NCBI RefSeq assembly: GCF_001905825.1
Contig: NZ_LIVV01000007.1
Coordinates: 62,001-126,000, forward strand
Length of the DNA stretch: 64,000 nucleotides
Direction: 5' to 3'
DNA from: Streptomyces sp. CB02009
Lineage (GTDB): Bacteria > Actinomycetota > Actinomycetes > Streptomycetales > Streptomycetaceae
Position numbers and translations under genes: made by a program. Below, piece after piece: positions 45,145-53,156 of this stretch. Within the stretch, counting starts at the first letter, position 1, and each line of letters begins with the position of its first letter. The notes under the pieces are model-generated. The model made no database searches. It was given only the letters and a program-made list of their open reading frames with translations, and was not told the origin of the DNA.

Positions 45145-45450
45145 GTGAGCGTCGCGCCTATTGAGATCGAACGTACGGAATCGGCCCAGGAGGTCTCCGC
45201 GGTCGTCGAACCCGACGTGCCCTGGGTGACCCTCGTGCACAACGATCCGGTCAACCTGATGAGCTACGTGACCTACGTCTTCCAGGCGTACTTCGGCTAT
45301 TCCAAGGACAAGGCGCACAAGCTGATGCTCGACGTGCACCACAAGGGCCGTGCGGTGGTCTCCAGCGGCACCCGCGAGGAGATGGAACGCGACGTGCAGG
45401 CGATGCACGGCTACGGCCTCTGGGCGACCCTCACCCAGGACCGCGGCTGA
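45145..45450 (+). CDS. clpS: ATP-dependent Clp protease adaptor ClpS
   Basis: The protein is 101 residues from GTG. The N-degron binding fold is clear: PWVTLVHNDPVNLMSYVTYVF (with the D-P-V-N substrate pocket), the helix AHKLMLDVHHKGRAVV, and EEMERDVQAMHGYGLWATL. It delivers N-end rule substrates to ClpAP/ClpCP. Its stop overlaps the next ATG (TGATG), a conserved actinobacterial pair. CAGCAT ends 7 bases before the GTG. Confidence 0.95.
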   Translation: MSVAPIEIERTESAQEVSAVVEPDVPWVTLVHNDPVNLMSYVTYVFQAYFGYSKDKAHKLMLDVHHKGRAVVSSGTREEMERDVQAMHGYGLWATLTQDRG

Positions 45451-46031
45451 TGGCCGGCCACTTCGAGACCCTGCCCGGCGGCGGCGCGGCCGTCGCCCTC
45501 GACGACGTCGAGATCTCCATCCTGCGCTCCCTCGCCGTCCAGCTCATGGAGCTGATCGGGCCGGGCGACGAGCCCGCCAAGGACGCCGACCCGCTGGCAG
45601 CGCTCTTCGCGGAGGGCCCCAGCAAGCCGCCGTCCGACCCCGCCCTCAAGCGCCTCTTCCCCGACGCGTACGGGGACGACAGCGAGGAGCTGCGGGCGGC
45701 CGCCTCCGACTTCCGCCGCTTCACCGAGAACGACCTGCGCGCCCGCAAGCGCGACGACGCCCTCGTCGTCGTCCGCGCCCTCGACGGGCTCTCCGCCGAA
45801 GCCGCGGGCGAGGGCGGCGCCGTCCTGAAGCTGACCCCGGACGAGTCCCGCGCCTGGCTCGGCGCGCTCAACGACCTCCGGCTGACCATCGGCACCCGCC
45901 TGGAGGTCACCGACGAGGAGGGCGAGCAGCTGTACCGGCTGCCGGACTCCGACCCGCGCAAGCCGATGGTGATGGCGTACCTCTGGCTGGGGGCGCTCCA
46001 GGAGTCCCTCGTCGAGACCCTGATGTCCTGA
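45450..46031 (+). CDS. DUF2017 family protein
   Basis: The protein is 193 residues with no membrane segment. It is predicted mainly helical: DVEISILRSLAVQLMELIG near the start, FRRFTENDLRARK in the middle and PMVMAYLWLGALQESLVE at the end. The start overlaps the clpS stop, so both are co-translated. The family is confined to actinobacteria and nearly always follows clpS. That suggests a role in N-end rule proteolysis, but no activity is known. Confidence 0.88.
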   Translation: MAGHFETLPGGGAAVALDDVEISILRSLAVQLMELIGPGDEPAKDADPLAALFAEGPSKPPSDPALKRLFPDAYGDDSEELRAAASDFRRFTENDLRARKRDDALVVVRALDGLSAEAAGEGGAVLKLTPDESRAWLGALNDLRLTIGTRLEVTDEEGEQLYRLPDSDPRKPMVMAYLWLGALQESLVETLMS

Positions 46032-46107
46032 CGGCACCTCCCGGCGCCGCCCGGCGCCGCCCGGCACCTCCCTCCGGACGCCCCTCCGTGACGGGATGTT
46101 CGCTCAG

Positions 46108-46151
46108 CGGACGCTCAAATCCGGATAACGAATGCGTTATCAGAGCGTCCG
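46108..46151. promoter_or_regulatory. Nested palindrome upstream of the amino-acid permease
   Basis: Inner arms GATAACG and CGTTATC (46124-46141, spacer AATG) lie within outer arms CGGACGCTC (46108-46116) and GAGCGTCCG (46143-46151). The spacing is asymmetric, 7 bases on the left and 1 on the right. The rest of the 365-bp gap (46032-46396) has no gene. A smaller GATCACG...CCGTGAT pair lies near 46216-46236. Confidence 0.6.
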
Positions 46152-46396
46152 CTTTGGCGTCTTGCATCCCTTTCGCCCGTCGCTTTCTGTGGCGTGCGCC
46201 ACATCCAACTCCCTCGATCACGCGTCGGCCCGTGATAAATCTTCACGACCGCTCGGGGACGCCACCCCTGTTCCCGAGGGCGCTTGGACCGGCTGACCGC
46301 CGGTGGCACTCCATCCACATCCGGGGGGATCAGGATCTGATCCGCGGCAGACGCACTCGCAGTCGCGCGGATCAGCATGGAGAAAGGCGCACCACC

Positions 46397-47824
46397 ATGA
46401 CCTCTGTGCAGGTCGACAAGCAGCACGACGGCACCGACGGGGCCGTGGACGGCGGCGAGGGCTACCAGCGTGGCCTCGGCGCCCGGCAGATCCAGATGAT
46501 CGCGATCGGCGGTGCCATCGGCACCGGCCTCTTCCTCGGCGCCGGCAAGGCCATCGCCAAGGCGGGGCCCAGCCTGATCCTCGCGTACGCCATCGCGGGC
46601 CTGGTCATCTTCTTCATCATGCGCGCCCTGGGCGAGCTCCTCATGTACCGCCCCGTGTCGGGCTCCTTCGCGGAGTACGCACGGGAGTTCGTCGGCCCCT
46701 TCTGGGGCTTCGTGACCGGCTGGACGTACTGGCTCTTCTGGGTCGTCACCGGCATCACCGAAGTCACCGCCGCGGCCACCTATATGACGTACTGGTGGGA
46801 CATCCCGCAGTGGATCTCCGCACTGGTCTTCACCGTCATCCTCTACGGCGCCAACCTGATCTCCGTGAAGCTCTTCGGTGAGCTGGAGTTCTGGTTCTCC
46901 ATGGTCAAGGTCACCGCCATCATCGGCATGATCCTGATCTGCGCCGGCATCCTCACCATCGGCTTCTCCGACGCCGGCGACACCGCCTCCGTGACCCACC
47001 TGTGGGACCAGGGCGGCTTCTTCCCCACCGGCATCGGCAACACGCTGATGACCCTGCAGATCGTCATGTTCGCGTTCCTCGCGGTCGAGCTGGTCGGCGT
47101 CACCGCCGGCGAGTCCAAGGACCCGAAGACCGTCCTGCCCAAGGCCATCAACACCGTGCCGTGGCGCATCGCCGTCTTCTACGTCGGCGCGCTGATCATG
47201 ATCCTGTCGGTCGTCCCGTGGACCGAGTTCCAGCCGGGCGTCTCCCCGTTCGTCGCCGCCTTCGAGAAGATGGGCCTCGGCGTCGGCGCCGCCATCGTCA
47301 ACTTCGTGGTGCTGACCGCCGCCCTGTCCTCCTGCAACTCGGGCATGTACTCCACCGGCCGCATGCTGCGCGACCTCGCGCTCAACGGCCAGGGCCCGAA
47401 GGTCTTCACCAAGCTCACCAAGAGCGGCACCCCGCTGCTCGGCCTGACCTTCTCGGCCTCGCTGATGCTGGTCGGCGTCTGGATCAACTACGTCGCCCCG
47501 GGCAAGGCCTTCGAGTACGTCGTCTCCTTCGCCACCATCTCCGGCATGTGGGCCTGGATCATGATCCTGGTCTGCCAGATCCGCTACCGGGCCAAGGCCA
47601 ACCGCGGCGAGCTCCCCGAGTCCACCTTCAAGGCCCCGGGAGCCCCGTACACCAGCTGGTTCGCGCTCCTCTTCATCGGCATGGTCATCGTCATGATGGG
47701 CATCGACGAGGGCGCCCGCGTCTCCCTGTACGCGGCCCCGGTCTGGGGTCTCATCCTGGGCGTCTCCTACCTGGTCCTGAAGTCCCGCAACCCCGAGGGC
47801 GCCGCCTTCGCCAAGCGGTCCTGA
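46397..47824 (+). CDS. Amino-acid permease, APC superfamily (AAT family)
   Basis: The protein is 475 residues with 12 predicted membrane helices. Family signature in helix 1: MIAIGGAIGTGLFLGAGKAI. The helix 2-3 loop is RALGELLMYRPVSGSFAEYAREFVG, helix 6-7 region ELVGVTAGESKDPKTVLPKAIN. It is a proton-driven importer. Sequence resembles the asparagine/GABA/D-serine group, and I cannot pick a substrate. A ~365 bp leader with a large palindrome suggests regulated expression. Strong terminator follows. Confidence 0.9.
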   Translation: MTSVQVDKQHDGTDGAVDGGEGYQRGLGARQIQMIAIGGAIGTGLFLGAGKAIAKAGPSLILAYAIAGLVIFFIMRALGELLMYRPVSGSFAEYAREFVGPFWGFVTGWTYWLFWVVTGITEVTAAATYMTYWWDIPQWISALVFTVILYGANLISVKLFGELEFWFSMVKVTAIIGMILICAGILTIGFSDAGDTASVTHLWDQGGFFPTGIGNTLMTLQIVMFAFLAVELVGVTAGESKDPKTVLPKAINTVPWRIAVFYVGALIMILSVVPWTEFQPGVSPFVAAFEKMGLGVGAAIVNFVVLTAALSSCNSGMYSTGRMLRDLALNGQGPKVFTKLTKSGTPLLGLTFSASLMLVGVWINYVAPGKAFEYVVSFATISGMWAWIMILVCQIRYRAKANRGELPESTFKAPGAPYTSWFALLFIGMVIVMMGIDEGARVSLYAAPVWGLILGVSYLVLKSRNPEGAAFAKRS

Positions 47825-47889
47825 CCGGACCCCCCGGACGATCGCCCCGGGCCGTCCCCAAGCGGCGCTGACCTCGATCGTCTCGGCAT

Positions 47890-47930
47890 ACGGGCCGTTC
47901 CGTACCACTCCCCGGTACGGAACGGCCCGT
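47890..47930 (+). terminator. Strong hairpin after the permease gene
   Basis: Arms ACGGGCCGTTCCGTACC (47890-47906) and GGTACGGAACGGCCCGT (47914-47930) are perfectly complementary. Confidence 0.9.
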
Positions 47931-47947
47931 CGGCTTATCCTGTCGGC

Positions 47948-48376
47948 ATGCTGACCATCACCCGGGCCCTGTACGACCAGATCGTGGAACACTCCCGCGC
48001 GGACCACCCCGACGAGGCCTGCGGCGTGGTCGCGGGACCGGTCGGCACCGGCCGCCCCGAGCGGTTCATCCCGATGCTCAACGCGGCCCGCTCGCCCACC
48101 TTCTACGAGTTCGACTCCGCGGACCTGCTCAAGCTCTACCGCGAGATGGACGACCGGGACGAGGAGCCCGTCATCGTCTACCACTCGCACACCGCGACCG
48201 AGGCCTACCCGTCCCGCACGGACATCTCGTACGCCAACGAGCCCCAGGCCCACTACGTCCTCGTCTCCACCGCGGACAGCGACGGCGCGGGCCCCTTCCA
48301 GTTCCGCTCCTTCACCATCGTCGAGGGCGTCGTCACCGAGGAAGAGGTCAAGGTCGTCGAGGCGTACGACGCCTGA
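47948..48376 (+). CDS. mec: JAMM/M67 metalloprotease (Mec-type), acting on CysO-like sulfur carriers
   Basis: The protein is 142 residues. The JAMM zinc motif is exact: H79-S-H81, ten residues, D92, with an upstream Glu in DEACGVVAG. Mec enzymes of M. tuberculosis cut CysO-cysteine to free cysteine. A related enzyme, QbsD, trims a C-terminal extension from its carrier. cysO and cysM are 3.4-4 kb downstream, so this is the likely partner. TATCCT (47936-47941) ends 6 bases before the ATG; no ribosome site, so it may be leaderless. The symbol is inferred from family and context. Confidence 0.88.
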   Translation: MLTITRALYDQIVEHSRADHPDEACGVVAGPVGTGRPERFIPMLNAARSPTFYEFDSADLLKLYREMDDRDEEPVIVYHSHTATEAYPSRTDISYANEPQAHYVLVSTADSDGAGPFQFRSFTIVEGVVTEEEVKVVEAYDA

Positions 48377-48396
48377 GACACTGACGGGGACCTACG

Positions 48397-48492
48397 GGCG
48401 GCAGGACCCAGGAAGCCGGTGCGAATCCGGCACGGTCCCGCCACTGTGACCGCCTCCTCCGGGAGACGGAAGCCAGGAACTGACCTGCCGCC
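48397..48492 (+). promoter_or_regulatory. Cobalamin (B12) riboswitch
   Basis: Diagnostic blocks appear in order: GGAAGCCGGTGCGAATCCGG, the four-way junction GTCCCGCCACTGTGACC, and the B12 box AGCCAGGAACTGACC. The ends GGCGGCAGG (48397-48405) and CCTGCCGCC (48484-48492) close as stem P1. It begins 20 bp after mec and controls the ABC transporter that follows. It should reduce expression when adenosyl-cobalamin is abundant. Confidence 0.95.
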
Positions 48493-48544
48493 TTCTCACC
48501 ACCGATCGGGGACGTGGAAATCCCCGGAGGAGGCACGTTCCGTC

Positions 48545-49534
48545 ATGTCCCGGCCCCGCCGCACCCGGCTGCCCCTGGCGCCCCTGCTGTCCGCCGCCGC
48601 ACTGCTCCCGCTGCTCGCCGCCTGCTCGGCCCCCGCGACGGAGACCCCCGACGCCAAGGCCGCCCCGGGATTCCCGTACACCGTCTCCAACTGCGGTGTG
48701 AAGACGACCTTCAAGGCCCCGCCGAAGCGCGCGGTCACCATGAACCAGCACGTCACCGAGGTCATGCTCGCCCTCGGCCTGGAGAAGTCCCTCGTCGGCA
48801 CCGCCTACCTCGACGACGCGATCCTCCCCGCCTACGAGAAAGCGTACGACTCCGTCCCCGTCCTCGCGAAGGAGTACCCCTCCAAGGAGGCCCTGCTCGC
48901 CGCGAACCCCGACTTCGTCTACGGCGGTTACTCCTCCGCCTTCTCGGGCAAGGACGGCCGCAGCCGCGACGACCTGAAGCGCGCGGGCATCGACACCCGG
49001 CTCAACACCGAGTACTGCCCCTCCGGTTCGCCGTCCGTCGACGACCTCTACCGCGAAGTCGACGAGATCGGGCGGACGTTCGGCGTCCCCGACCGGGCCG
49101 CGAAGTGGGTGTCCGAGGCGCGGACCACCGTCGCCGCCACCGAGAAGCGCCTCAAGGGCACCGCGCCCGTCTCCGTCTTCGTCTACGACAGCGGCGACAA
49201 GACCGCCTTCACCGCGGGCGGCAAGGGCATCGGCAACGAGCTGATCACCCGCGCCGGCGGCCGGAACGTCTTCGCCGACCTCGACAAGGCCTTCGGCGAC
49301 GCCACCTGGGAGCAGGTCGTCGCCCGCAAGCCCGAGGTCGTCGTCATCTACGACTACGGCTCCACCACCGTCGAACAGAAGAAGAAGCGGCTCATCGGCG
49401 ACCCGGCCCTCAAGGACGTCCCGGCGATCAAGAACCGCCGGTTCGCCGTGATGCCGCTCTCCGACACCGTCCTCGGCGTCCGCGTCCCCGCGGCCGTCGA
49501 CAAGCTGGCCGCCCAGCTCCACCCGGCCCGATGA
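48545..49534 (+). CDS. btuF: B12-type ABC transporter substrate-binding lipoprotein
   Basis: The protein is 329 residues. Signal peptide with lipobox LLAAC, then SAPATETP. It has the class III (BtuF/FepB) binding fold: KRAVTMNQHVTEVMLALGLEKSLVGTAY and NPDFVYGGYSSAF in lobe 1, a long helix, then VSVFVYDSGDKTAF and KPEVVVIYDYG in lobe 2. The riboswitch upstream points to cobalamin or a cobalamin precursor as ligand; the fold alone would also fit siderophores. Its stop overlaps the permease start. Confidence 0.88.
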   Translation: MSRPRRTRLPLAPLLSAAALLPLLAACSAPATETPDAKAAPGFPYTVSNCGVKTTFKAPPKRAVTMNQHVTEVMLALGLEKSLVGTAYLDDAILPAYEKAYDSVPVLAKEYPSKEALLAANPDFVYGGYSSAFSGKDGRSRDDLKRAGIDTRLNTEYCPSGSPSVDDLYREVDEIGRTFGVPDRAAKWVSEARTTVAATEKRLKGTAPVSVFVYDSGDKTAFTAGGKGIGNELITRAGGRNVFADLDKAFGDATWEQVVARKPEVVVIYDYGSTTVEQKKKRLIGDPALKDVPAIKNRRFAVMPLSDTVLGVRVPAAVDKLAAQLHPAR

Positions 49535-50736
49535 CCCCGGAGCCCGCCCGCACGGCGAGCACACCGAAAGACCCGCCGCCGCCCGGTCCCCGAATCCCGA
49601 CCCCCACCGATCCTGCGGACACCCCTGCCGGGGGGCCCGCAGGGGCGCCCGGTCGTGACCCGCGTCCCCGGGCCGGGTGGGCGGGGGTGGACCGGGGTGC
49701 GGGGGGCGGGCCGCTGCGGTACGTGGTCGTCGTCGCCGGGCTCCTCCTCGCCCTGGCCGCCGCCGTGATCGCCTCGCTCGCCCTCGGCTCCGTCCGCATC
49801 CCGCCCGGCCAGGTCCTCGACGCCCTCACCGGACGCGCCGCCGACCCCTCCCCGTACCGCACGATCGTCCTCGACGTACGCCTGCCCCGGGTCCTGCTCG
49901 GCGTGGTCGTCGGCGCCGGGCTCGCCGTCGTCGGCGCCGTCCTCCAGGCCCTCGTCCGCAACCGGCTCGCCGACCCCTTCCTCCTCGGGATCTCCTCCGG
50001 CGCCTCCGCGGGAGCCGTCCTCGTCCTGGTCGTCGGCGGGGGAGCGGGCCTCGTGAGCGGTGTGACCACCACGATCGCCATGCCCGCCGCCGCCTTCGCG
50101 GGAGCCCTGCTCGCCCTCGTCCTCGTCTACGGGCTCGCGCGCCGCGGCGGCACCCTGACCAGCACCCGGCTCGTCCTCGCCGGAGTCGCCGTCTCCTACA
50201 TCCTGTCCGCGCTCGCCACCCTGCTCCTGGTCGTCGCCGGACGCCCCGAGCAGTTCCAGGAGGCCATGTACTGGTCCCTCGGCGGCCTCGGCAGCGCCCG
50301 CTGGGACACCCTGGTCCTGCCCGCCGCCGTTCTCGCCGTCGGCGTCGCGGTCCTCCTCACCCTCGCCCGCCCGCTCGACCTGCTCCTCGTCGGCGAGGAG
50401 GACGCCACCATCCTCGGCCTGGACACCGCGCGCTTCCGCGCCGCCGTCTTCGTCCTCGCCTCCCTTGTCACCGCCGTGATGGTCGCCGCCAGCGGAGCCG
50501 TCGGCTTCGTCGGCCTGATGGCGCCGCACGCCGCCCGGCTCGCCGTCGGCGCCCCGCACCGCCGGCTCCTCCCGGTCGCCGCGCTCGGCGGAGCGCTCGC
50601 CCTGGTCCTCGCCGACCTGGCCGCCCGGACCGTCGCCGCACCCCAGGACGTCCCGGTCGGCATCCTCACCGCCCTCACCGGCGGCCCGTTCTTCCTCTGG
50701 CTGATGCGCCGCCGCCCGGAAGGAGCACAGCCGTGA
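49531..50736 (+). CDS. btuC: B12-type ABC transporter permease (FecCD/BtuC family)
   Basis: The protein is 401 residues. A ~60-residue Pro/Gly-rich cytoplasmic extension precedes the first helix and is longer than usual. About nine to ten helices follow. Family landmarks: LDVRLPRVLLGVVVGAGLAVVGA, LADPFLLGISSGASAGAV, and GAVGFVGLMAPHAARL, which docks the ATPase. Four-base overlaps with btuF (ATGA) and with the ATPase gene indicate one operon under the B12 riboswitch. Confidence 0.9.
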   Translation: MTPEPARTASTPKDPPPPGPRIPTPTDPADTPAGGPAGAPGRDPRPRAGWAGVDRGAGGGPLRYVVVVAGLLLALAAAVIASLALGSVRIPPGQVLDALTGRAADPSPYRTIVLDVRLPRVLLGVVVGAGLAVVGAVLQALVRNRLADPFLLGISSGASAGAVLVLVVGGGAGLVSGVTTTIAMPAAAFAGALLALVLVYGLARRGGTLTSTRLVLAGVAVSYILSALATLLLVVAGRPEQFQEAMYWSLGGLGSARWDTLVLPAAVLAVGVAVLLTLARPLDLLLVGEEDATILGLDTARFRAAVFVLASLVTAVMVAASGAVGFVGLMAPHAARLAVGAPHRRLLPVAALGGALALVLADLAARTVAAPQDVPVGILTALTGGPFFLWLMRRRPEGAQP

Positions 50737-51518
50737 CCGAACTGAGCCTGCACGGCCTCTCGTACGAGAACCGGCTCCGCTCCGTCGATCTCACCGTCCG
50801 GCCGGGCGAGACCGTCGGTCTCATCGGACCCAACGGCAGCGGAAAGACCACCCTCCTGCGCTGCGTCTACGGCACCCTCACCCCCACGGCGGGCCGTGCC
50901 CTCCTCGACGGCGACGACCTGCACGCCCTCGGCCCCAAGGCCCGCGCCCGCCGCGTCGCCACCGTCCCGCAGGACAGCGCCCTGGAGTTCGAACTCACCG
51001 TCGGCGAACTCGTCGCCCTCGGCCGCTCCCCGCACAAGCGGTTCTGGGAGGGCGACACCGGAGCCGACCGGGAGCGCGCCGCGGAGGCCCTCGCCCGGGT
51101 CGGCCTCGCCGACCTCGCCGACCGCCCGTACCCCACCCTCTCCGGCGGCGAACGCCAACGTGCCCTGGTCGCCCGCGCCCTCGTCCAGGACCCGGCCCTC
51201 CTCGTCCTCGACGAACCCACCAACCACCTGGACATCCGCCACCAGCTCGACGTCCTGGCCCTCGTCCGTACCCTGGGCACCACCAACCTGCTCGCGCTGC
51301 ACGACCTGAACCTGGCGGGGGCGTACTGCGACCGGATCTACGTCCTGGAGCGTGGGAGGCTCGTCACCGGCGGCACACCCGCCGAGGTGCTCACCCCCGC
51401 CCTGCTTGAGGCCGTCTACGGGGTGGACGCCGAGGTCATCCCGCATCCGAGGACGGGGAGCCCCACCGTCCTCTTCCAGCACCGTCCGGCAGTCGGGCAG
51501 GAATCATCCACCATGTGA
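50733..51518 (+). CDS. btuD: B12-type ABC transporter ATP-binding protein
   Basis: The protein is 261 residues from GTG, overlapping the permease stop. Walker A GPNGSGKTT, Q-loop VPQD, signature LSGGERQRA, Walker B LLVLDEPTNHLD and the H-loop LHDLNLA are intact. The C-terminus (YGVDAEVIPHPRTGSPTVLF) is typical of the FepC/BtuD group. It powers uptake through the permease. A possible sulfur-operon promoter begins ~30 bp after its stop. Confidence 0.92.
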   Translation: MTELSLHGLSYENRLRSVDLTVRPGETVGLIGPNGSGKTTLLRCVYGTLTPTAGRALLDGDDLHALGPKARARRVATVPQDSALEFELTVGELVALGRSPHKRFWEGDTGADRERAAEALARVGLADLADRPYPTLSGGERQRALVARALVQDPALLVLDEPTNHLDIRHQLDVLALVRTLGTTNLLALHDLNLAGAYCDRIYVLERGRLVTGGTPAEVLTPALLEAVYGVDAEVIPHPRTGSPTVLFQHRPAVGQESSTM

Positions 51519-51550
51519 GATCACATTCCGAAACCCGGACCGGGAATCGA

Positions 51551-51556
51551 TACGAT
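51551..51556 (+). promoter_or_regulatory. -10 box of the cysO-cysM transcript (leaderless leader peptide)
   Basis: TACGAT ends exactly 6 bases before the ATG of the 38-residue leader peptide. TTCCGA (51527-51532), 18 bases upstream, is a weak -35 candidate. No ribosome site precedes the ATG. Confidence 0.5.
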
Positions 51557-51562
51557 GAGCCC

Positions 51563-51679
51563 ATGGTTTCCCACGACGTGAGCGAAGAGACTCCGGGCAC
51601 AGTCCTGCTCGTCGCGCGCCTGCACGTCGACCTGTGCCGCCTCGCCAGCGCGATCTGTTCGTCCCGCGCTGCGCTCTGA
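51563..51679 (+). CDS. Short leader peptide of the sulfur (cysO-cysM) operon
   Basis: The 38-codon ORF has at its core HVDLCRLASAIC, two Cys codons in a motif that recurs in short ORFs ahead of sulfur-metabolism genes in Streptomyces (family memory). I infer ribosome-mediated sensing of cysteine or of Cys-tRNA. Between its stop and cysO (51680-51771) lies a CCCCCC-TCCGCGC-GGGGG hairpin (51708-51725) that could attenuate transcription. A -10 box 6 bases upstream suggests a leaderless start. Confidence 0.8.
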   Translation: MVSHDVSEETPGTVLLVARLHVDLCRLASAICSSRAAL

Positions 51680-51771
51680 GCGACCGGCCGAGCGCACGTA
51701 CGTACGACCCCCCTCCGCGCGGGGGCCCCAGCAGCGCGCCCATCACGCCACTTCCGACAGGAGCCCACGCC

Positions 51772-52050
51772 ATGGCCATCGAGGTCCGCATCCCGACCAT
51801 CCTCCGCACCTACACCGACGGCGAGAAGGCCGTCGAGGGCAGCGGCGGCACCCTCGCCGAGCTCTTCGCCGACCTGGAGTCCCGCCACGCCGGGATCGAG
51901 GCCCGCATCGTCGACGACGGCAAGCTCCGCCGCTTCGTCAACGTCTACCTCAACGACGAGGACGTCCGCTTCCTCGACGGCATCGACACCAAGCTGACCG
52001 ACGGCGACAACGTCACGATCCTGCCGGCCGTCGCCGGTGGCATGGTCTGA
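51772..52050 (+). CDS. cysO: CysO-type sulfur-carrier protein (ThiS/MoaD fold) with C-terminal MV extension
   Basis: The protein is 92 residues with a ubiquitin-like fold. It begins IEVRIPTILRTYTDG and has RRFVNVYLNDEDVRFLDG and VTILPAVAGG, close to M. tuberculosis CysO as I remember it. The carrier must end in Gly-Gly to be thiocarboxylated, but here two more residues (Met-Val) follow GG. A protease must remove them first; the JAMM enzyme at 47948 is the obvious candidate. GGAG precedes the ATG. The cysM start is 5 bp after the stop. Confidence 0.92.
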   Translation: MAIEVRIPTILRTYTDGEKAVEGSGGTLAELFADLESRHAGIEARIVDDGKLRRFVNVYLNDEDVRFLDGIDTKLTDGDNVTILPAVAGGMV

Positions 52051-52055
52051 TCCAC

Positions 52056-53006
52056 ATGCGCTACGACTCCTCGCTGGCGGCGGTCGGCAACACACCGCTC
52101 GTCCGCCTCCCCCGGCTCTCGCCCTCGGACGACGTCCGCATCTGGGCGAAGCTGGAGGACCGCAACCCGACCGGCTCGGTCAAGGACCGCCCCGCGCTCC
52201 ACATGATCGAGCAGGCGGAGAAGGACGGCCGACTCACCCCCGGCTGCACCATCCTGGAGCCGACCAGCGGCAACACCGGCATCTCCCTGGCCATGGCCGC
52301 CAAGCTCAAGGGCTACCGCATCGTCTGCGTCATGCCCGAGAACACCAGCGAGGAGCGTCGCCAGCTGCTCTCCATGTGGGGTGCCGAGATCATCTCGTCC
52401 CCCGCGGCGGGCGGCTCCAACACGGCGGTGCGCGTCGCCAAGGAGATCGCGGCGGAGAACCCGACCTGGGTGATGCTCTACCAGTACGGCAACCCGCACA
52501 ACGCCGGCGCCCACTACGCCACCACCGGCCCCGAGATCCTCGCCGACCTGCCCTCCATCACCCACTTCGTGGCGGGCCTCGGCACCACCGGCACCCTGAT
52601 GGGCGTCGGCCGCTACCTCCGCGAGCAGAAGCCCGACGTCAAGATCGTCGCCGCCGAGCCGCGCTACGACGACCTCGTCTACGGCCTCCGGAACCTCGAC
52701 GAGGGCTTCGTACCGGAGCTGTACGACGCCTCCGTCCTCACCACCCGCTTCTCCGTCGGCTCCGCCGACGCGGTCACCCGCACCCGCGAACTCCTCAAGC
52801 AGGAGGGCATCTTCGCGGGCGTCTCCACGGGCGCGGCCCTGCACGCGGCCATCGGCGTCGGCAACAAGGCGGTGAAGGCGGGCGAGAGCGCGGACATCGC
52901 CTTCGTCGTCGCGGACGGCGGCTGGAAGTACCTCTCGACGGGCCTCTACACGGCCGCGACGACGGAGGAGGCCATCGCGGCGGTCCAGGGCCAGCTCTGG
53001 GCCTGA
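52056..53006 (+). CDS. cysM: Cysteine synthase, CysM (CysO-dependent)
   Basis: The 316-residue PLP enzyme carries the PLP lysine K43 in NPTGSVKDR. The phosphate loop is TSGNTGI, the substrate loop is GLGTTGTLMGVGRYLRE, and the end is DGGWKYLSTGLYT. The close match to mycobacterial CysM, together with cysO immediately upstream, indicates it uses O-phosphoserine and CysO thiocarboxylate rather than free sulfide. Controlled with cysO by the leader peptide. No mec gene is adjacent; it is ~4 kb upstream. Confidence 0.95.
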   Translation: MRYDSSLAAVGNTPLVRLPRLSPSDDVRIWAKLEDRNPTGSVKDRPALHMIEQAEKDGRLTPGCTILEPTSGNTGISLAMAAKLKGYRIVCVMPENTSEERRQLLSMWGAEIISSPAAGGSNTAVRVAKEIAAENPTWVMLYQYGNPHNAGAHYATTGPEILADLPSITHFVAGLGTTGTLMGVGRYLREQKPDVKIVAAEPRYDDLVYGLRNLDEGFVPELYDASVLTTRFSVGSADAVTRTRELLKQEGIFAGVSTGAALHAAIGVGNKAVKAGESADIAFVVADGGWKYLSTGLYTAATTEEAIAAVQGQLWA

Positions 53007-53156
53007 GCCCCTGCGGCCCTGCGACTCCGGTCCAGGGCCGGCTCGGGGCGGCCTGAGCCCTGCGGCTCCGCCCCGCCCAGCGCCCCGAAGGCCCGCACAG
53101 CGCTCAGGCGCTCAGGCGCCATCCCGACAGCGCTCACGCACCACCGCGCTCACGCG

